Assembly: GCA_963575745.1 (NCBI GenBank)
Contig: CAUYUJ010000371.1
Span: forward strand, 7,501-71,500
Origin: Prorocentrum cordatum
Taxonomy: Eukaryota > Sar > Dinophyceae > Prorocentrales > Prorocentraceae
Direction: 5' to 3'
Length of the DNA stretch: 64,000 nt
Within the stretch, counting starts at the first letter, position 1; each line of letters opens with the position of its first letter. Below, piece after piece: positions 59,382 to 64,000 of the stretch. The translations under genes and the position numbers were made by a program. Under the pieces are notes generated by a model. The model saw only the letters and a program-made list of their open reading frames with translations, made no database searches and was not told the DNA's origin.

Positions 59382-59960
59382 TAAAGTACGTTAGGACTCG
59401 CGCCCCTGAGGCTGTAAACCCTCGTAAATTACGCAATGCTCGCGTCCCCGAGGCCAGACACCCCCGTAAATCACGCTATACTCGCGTCCTCGAGGCCATA
59501 AACCCAAGTAAATTACACGATATTCGCTTCTCCGAAACCATAAACCATGTAAATTACGAAATGCTCGCGTCTCCGAGCCAAGAAACCATCGTAAATTACG
59601 CGATGTTGGCGTATCCGAAGCCACAAGCCCGATTAAGTTACGCAATACTCGCGATCTGAGGCTATACAAACCTCTAAATTACACTAGATTCGCGCCCTCG
59701 AGGCCATAAGCCCTTGTAAATTACGCCATAGTCGCGTCCCCGAACTCATACAACCTCGTAAAGTACGCAATCGTTGCGTCCTCGAGGCCATAAGCTCTCA
59801 AACTCCACGCAATCTTCGCTTCCCCGAAGCCATACCCCCCCGTAAATTACGCAACGCTCGCGCCCCCGAAACCTAAAACCCGGTCGAAAATTATACAATA
59901 TTCACGCCCCGGGGCCATAACTCATAGCACATTACACCGCAGCCTCGACTTGGAGGTTAC
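59382..59960 (+). repeat. 42-bp tandem repeat, about 13 copies
   Basis: Units start GTAAATTACGCAATRCTCGC and continue with a CGAGGCCATAAACCC-like part. GTAAAT occurs at 59424, 59466, 59508 and 59549, giving a spacing of 41-42. The copies have diverged by substitutions. Since 42 is divisible by 3, frames stay open over long stretches without being genes. Confidence 0.9.
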
Positions 59961-60014
59961 GATCCCTTGTGCATTACCACAGATTCTCGCCTTCGCCGCA
60001 TTCGCGCCGTCGAA

Positions 60015-60290
60015 GCCAAGACCGCCCCAAGACGGCCCAATAAGCCTCCAGGAGAGCCCCAACAGCCCCAGAGGGCACCAGGACAGCTCAGGAGGCACCC
60101 AGGAGGGCCCAAGAACTCCTGAAGATGGCACCAAGAGAGGTCCAAAGCGGGACCACGAGCCAAAGATTTGAGCTTTCAGCCCAGCGAGGGCGAAAGAGGG
60201 CTCCAAGTGGCTGCCAAGCCGCCCCAATAGGCTTCCAAGAGGCATCCCAAGAGGGCAGCCAAAGCCACGCGATGTTGCCCAACGTCGCCT
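60015..60290 (+). repeat. Degenerate CCAAGA-type repeat, third locus
   Basis: The same short motif family as at 8340-8860 and 10840-11390, in the same orientation (CCAAGACCGCCCCAAGACGG, CAAGAGGCATCCCAAGAGGG). Confidence 0.75.
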
Positions 60291-60511
60291 CAAGCAGCCC
60301 CGAATCCCGGCTCCAATACACGGCACGAAAGAAAACCCGAGAACAACAATACGGACTTCAAAAATACGTTCTGAACATGAGTCTGCCGCTTACCAATCGC
60401 CCTCGCAGGAGGTTCTGACATTGATTCGCAACGGCGCAGAAAGGAATTCCAGATTAGCTCTGACATAGCCCATTCTGATAGAGAGCGAGCCGGCGGCAGG
60501 GGGCGAAGCTC
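60291..60511. other. Spacer
   Basis: Mixed sequence; nothing recognised. Confidence 0.3.
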
Positions 60512-60979
60512 TTACGGATCACCGATTTTGCAGTTGCAGGGAGCGATGCAACGTCTTCTCATGCCGATGCCGTCCAGGGCGACGAGCCAGTAGCACAGGC
60601 AGGAGAGCCCCAGGCAGCCCCAGATGACGCCCACCAGCCAATCCGGCAGCGGGTTCTTCTTCTCACCAGTCAGCCACGTGTCCTTGTCGAAAGCAAAGGC
60701 GACGGCAGTGGCGAGGTCTGCGTCGTTGGCGAAGCTCGAGATGAACAGCAGAGACTTGGCCTGCCTCCTCTCCTGGAAGTGCACGCAGCGCGCGAGCAAG
60801 AGGCGGAGCATGGTCTCGGCAAGCCGCCACGGGGGGAAGCGGAGGACCAGCCACGCCTGCTTGCGAACTGCTTGAGCTTTGCCAAGATGGCTGCGGAGAA
60901 TGGGGACTTGATTTTGGGAGGATGTCTCAGGCGAGCGTACAATTTCCGAAGAGTCGGGCTCAACATCATTGAAGTCCAT
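60512..60979 (-). CDS. Small membrane-segment protein, unknown
   Basis: The ATG at 60977-60979 opens a 155-residue frame. The N-terminal half is mixed (MDFNDVEPDSSEIVRSPETS, then a basic/Trp helix LVLRFPPWRLAETMLRLLLA). A helical segment SLLFISSFANDADLATAVAF follows. Near the C-terminus is one clear hydrophobic segment, LVGVIWGCLGLSCLCYWLVA, bounded by charged residues, suggesting one transmembrane helix. The tail is short and Cys containing (CIAPCNCKIGDP). It could be a small gene or the last exon of a larger one. No family recognised. Confidence 0.45.
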   Translation of the reverse strand: MDFNDVEPDSSEIVRSPETSSQNQVPILRSHLGKAQAVRKQAWLVLRFPPWRLAETMLRLLLARCVHFQERRQAKSLLFISSFANDADLATAVAFAFDKDTWLTGEKKNPLPDWLVGVIWGCLGLSCLCYWLVALDGIGMRRRCIAPCNCKIGDP

Positions 60980-61914
60980 TGTGTTGTTGAAGGTTCTGCG
61001 TTAAAACGACGGAGAGAGGCTGTGTTCGGACCGTGACGTCGAAATCTGCGCGTGAGGGGTGCCACCGATTGTCAGAATGTTACGGATGTCCCGAGGGAAA
61101 CGGCCAGGCAAATCTCGAACAGGACGGGAATGGATCGCCCCTGAGCCCTACTCCCTCGGAGAGGTGCGTATGAGAATGCACATCTATGCATGTACCGCCT
61201 ACCCCCGCCGCCCGACCTCCGTCACCACAGGGGGGGCGGAAGCGCTCCTTACTCCACGAAAGCGGTTGTGAACCGCCTTCTGGGGACCAAACTGACAGCC
61301 GAAGACCAGCCCAATCCGCCACCACGCCAATCCGCCCAGCCCCGCCGCTTGCCCTCCGTCACCACTGGCGCGGCGCACCGCGGACTCCTCCTCCTCCTCC
61401 TCCTCCTCCTCGCTCGCCAGCGGCTGATGAGGCGCTCAGAGGCCGTGTGCCTGGCGTCTTCCCTGAAACCTCGCGCCCAGATTCGTCCACGACAGGGACG
61501 TGAGCGAACGCCAGAACGGCTACGGCTGAGGAAGGCAGGGGGAGGAGCAGGGGAAGAGGAGGAGCAGGCGGAGGAGGTAGGAGGGGAGGAGCAGGGGAGC
61601 AGGGGAGGAGCAGGGCGTAGGAGGGAGGAGGCCAAGGAGAAGGATCGAGGGATCGGGAGCAGGAGCGGGTGCATGCGGAAGACTACGGGGACGTAGAGGA
61701 GGATGAGGACGGACACGTAAACACGAAAACCATAGCCAGAGGAGGAATCAGGCGGGACGAAAGAAGCAGGGAGAAGAATGGGGAGGACGCGAGAGGGAAA
61801 GCAACCGGCATCACAGCATTCTGAAGCGTAACTTTGAGTAACTTGATTTCTCCCCCTGCGATGGGCATTACAGGGTATATTGTTACACATAAGTATGTGT
61901 GTATAATGTGCGTG
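60980..61914. other. Spacer with short TCC and GGA tracts
   Basis: TCC runs at 61387-61412 and GGA-rich stretches at 61540-61640 keep several frames open. No gene recognised. Confidence 0.4.
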
Positions 61915-61985
61915 TGCGGGTGCTGGTGCGTGTGCGTGTCGTGTCGTCGTGTCGTGTCGTTTCGTGTTGTGTCGTGTTGTGACAA
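61915..61985. repeat. GTGTC/GTGCG microsatellite
   Basis: Tandem GTGTCGT, GTGCGTG and GTGTTGT units. Confidence 0.85.
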
Positions 61986-62918
61986 GTGTGTGGCGCGCCC
62001 CCATCGGCCTGCTGGCTGCCAGGAGGGATGTATGGACTGAGCGAGCGAGCGAGGGATGCCTTCGGGGCCAGGCTTTTGCACCCCCAAGTGCCCGCCGACT
62101 GTCAGGAGCGACCCGGGGGGGGGCCCTTTAGGCTCCCCGGACAACAGGGGGCGACCGAGTGCTCACTTCTGGCCCCGCTGGTTCCTCATCCGCGGAGGCC
62201 CGGCGGAGCGCCGAGGGGGGCGGGGCGAGGGGGGCGGCAGTCTGAGAAGGCAGGGACCTGCCTTCTGGACGGCCTGGCCAAAAATCCGAAGGCCGCGTCC
62301 CCCACCACCCGTGCAGGGAGGGGGTGCCTTCTTCGGAGGCCGCCTCTCGCGCGAGCCCCGAGAACCAATGTGCTCAGAGCTGGTCCTGGGACCCCTCCTG
62401 GGGTATGGCGAGCTGTTCGAGCTGCGCCCGGCCGACACGACGGCGTCCGACGGAGGGGCCCCAAGGCCAAAAACCAGGAGAAGGCAGACGAGGAGGGCGA
62501 GGCTGGAGGCCGGAGGATCACACCGCATCGGCGATGCTTCGGCGACGTCGGGGTGGAGGGACTCGGGCTGCAGATCGAGCCGCATCGCCGCTGCCTCGGC
62601 GGCAATAAAGCGCGGCTCTCCGACCCCGCCCGCTCGGACCCCACCCGCGTGGCCCGGAGAGGAGCCGCCCGCCCCCGTCTGCGCGCCGCCAAGGGACGCT
62701 GAATTCACGAACTGCCCAGGCGTCCGGAGGAGGGGGGCGGCACCGCAGGGGCCAGAGCTGGGGCCCGAGGAGGAGCACCGCGACGGCCAGCCCCATCGAA
62801 GAGGAGACGCGGGCCTCCGGCTGGCGTCGCTCCCCGACCCCACCTCGGGCCGACTCTCGGCCCCCCCCCCGCCCTCCACGAGCCCCTGGAATAAACTAGA
62901 AGCTCGCACCCTGCCTGC
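61986..62918. other. GC-rich region, unassigned
   Basis: Frames of 170-290 codons are open on both strands at once, with Ala/Arg/Pro/Gly composition. I take them as effects of GC richness and recognise no domain. Confidence 0.35.
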
Positions 62919-62943
62919 GGGGGACGTCAGCTGACCGCATCAC
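62919..62943 (-). repeat. TIR-like sequence, right-end orientation
   Basis: The minus strand reads GTGATGCGGTCAGCTGACGT then CCCCC. This is the same 25-bp end as at 63738 (plus) and 63976 (minus), suggesting the right end of an element lying to its left. Confidence 0.6.
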
Positions 62944-62998
62944 CGGCACGAGGCCGGGCCGGCGCTGGGCCCTAGATCGGCCCGTCCAGGATCGGAAA

Positions 62999-63019
62999 GG
63001 TGGTCAGTTGACGCCCCCC
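62999..63019 (+). repeat. TIR-like sequence, left-end orientation
   Basis: GGTGGTCAGTTGACGCCCCC then C, the same end sequence facing the other way, 56 bases from the previous one. Its partner was not found inside the window unless it is the end at 63976-64000. Confidence 0.55.
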
Positions 63020-63152
63020 GGGATGCCTCGGCTCCGGCGACATGTGGCCGTACAGCCGCGAGGCCGGACCCGCGATCTTGTCGCCGTGGCCGTCCTCGGG
63101 GGTCGCCCGCACCCCCGCCCGCACGCACACCTGAGCCCCGCCCCGTCTCTCT

Positions 63153-63285
63153 GTGACGTTGACGACGACGCCGATGCTGACGGCGACGACGACGACGCTG
63201 ACGACGCTAACGACGCTGACGACGACGACGCTGACGCTGACGCTGACGCTGACGCTGACGCTGACGCTGACGCTGACGCTGACGC

Positions 63286-63366
<81 letters not shown>
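63153..63366. repeat. GAC trinucleotide and GCTGAC hexanucleotide repeat
   Basis: GAC repeats interrupted by GCT and GCC, then a regular GCTGAC hexamer block (about 63229-63288), then pure GAC to 63366. The plus strand reads poly-Asp/Asp-Ala and the minus strand poly-Val/Ser/Arg. I regard this as a repeat, not a gene. Confidence 0.95.
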
Positions 63367-63367
<1 letters not shown>

Positions 63368-63737
63368 GGAGGCCTTTGCGAGCTGTCGTTGGGCTCCCTC
63401 CCCAGGGGGCGCCGTGTGGCACCGCCCGCCGGGGCACTTCGGTGGAGATGCCCTCGGGGCCAGGCACCGCGCGGGGGCCGTGCCGAGATGACACATGCGG
63501 ATGGCAGAGGCAAGGACGCGGATGGGCGGCGGGAGGAGGATACGCTGGGCGCGGCTGGCTGAAGGCGAGGATCCAATCCCACAGGATGATTGTGAAACAA
63601 CTTCAGACAAACAAACAGGAGAACGTCCAAAAACCTCGGGTGCAAACATCCTGGGCACAGGGTCATTGTATACACCCTCCTGACTTGACCTCGACGGAAG
63701 GTGCGAACACCGATTCTGGACCGCGGCCGGAATCGGC
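63367..63737. other. Spacer
   Basis: GC-rich then mixed sequence; no gene recognised. Confidence 0.3.
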
Positions 63738-64000
63738 GATGTGGTCAGCTGACGTCCCCCAGAACACCCTCCGTCGCGCGGCTTCAGGCGGCGGCGGGGG
63801 GGGGGGGTGCAAGCCGACGCGTACAGGCCGGTGCTTCGGGCGGGCGCCCGTGGGCTCGCACCAAGGGTCCCTCAGGCGAAGCGTCACTCGTGCCCTGCCC
63901 TGCCCTGCCCCCCAGCAGAAGCAGTGGTATGGACAGAGCGTCGATCGCCGACGCAAACACCTCGATCCTCGATCGGGGAGACGTCGACTGACCACCTCAC
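63738..64000. mobile_element. Short TIR element (MITE-like), about 260 bp
   Basis: The left end GATGTGGTCAGCTGACGTCC then CCC (63738-63760) and the right end (63976-64000), whose complement is GTGAGGTGGTCAGTCGACGT then CTCCC, form terminal inverted repeats of about 23 bp. It has no coding capacity. The window ends here, so the outer flank and any target duplication cannot be checked. Confidence 0.5.

Noticed and set aside
59213-59659. Plus-strand 148-codon frame
   Set aside because: Runs antisense to the LRR gene start and then through the 42-bp repeat, which stays open because 42 is a multiple of 3.
63004-63675. Poly-Ser/Val/Asp frames
   Set aside because: Direct translation of the GAC/GCTGAC repeat.

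Overview
The window looks like dinoflagellate nuclear DNA. The most direct evidence is at 27346-27382 (minus strand): a 22-nt dinoflagellate-type spliced leader followed at once by the last 15 nt of a second leader, the mark of a trans-spliced mRNA that was spliced again and copied back into the genome. High GC, long triplet-repeat tracts that stay open in many frames, few ordinary genes and layers of decayed retroelements all agree. I see no rRNA, tRNA, CRISPR or bacterial operon. Most long open frames here are by-products of repeats.

Layout. 1-2160: GGA/TCC tracts. 2167-6620 (minus): a decayed LINE with endonuclease, reverse transcriptase broken by a 48-base C run, and C-terminal zinc fingers, followed by an ORF1-like piece. 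6630-16690: triplet and dinucleotide repeats and short degenerate CCAAGA-type repeats, with no gene I recognise. 16692-31927 continuing at 54721-54804: remains of an old minus-strand Ty1/Copia element ('A': gag, CCHC knuckle, protease, reverse transcriptase, RNase H) with a candidate LTR at each end. A's body holds a second LINE (19160-21230), two fold-back elements filled with a 78-79 bp satellite (21660-26052) and a spliced-leader-tagged retrocopy (27382 downward).

31928-54720: a second, much larger minus-strand Copia-type element ('B', 22.8 kb). It has about 300-bp LTRs, a 5-bp target duplication (aaaag), a primer-binding-like site and a G-run polypurine tract. It sits inside A's upstream LTR; the other LTR copy of A, at 16692-16927, shows the uninterrupted sequence. 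B carries gag, aspartic protease, integrase, reverse transcriptase with YVDD, and RNase H between 54.4 and 44.1 kb. About 12 kb of extra sequence with further open frames then follows before the 3' LTR. A small three-base-loop hairpin (core CGGC-TGN-GCCG, with compensating stem variants) is scattered through B at least 26 times, in one orientation, and was not noticed elsewhere in the window.

54672-57653: a 1.49-kb tandem duplication that includes the edge of B and therefore happened after B inserted. 58430-59161 (minus): an intact intronless leucine-rich-repeat gene, the best ordinary gene here. 59382-59960: a 42-bp tandem repeat. 60512-60979 (minus): a small ORF with one membrane segment. 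61-64 kb: GC-rich repeats, a GAC/GCTGAC tract and a terminal-inverted-repeat element at the right edge.

Limits: everything was read by eye. Frame breaks in the retroelements could be mutations, introns or sequencing errors, and family names rest on motif recognition, not on a search.
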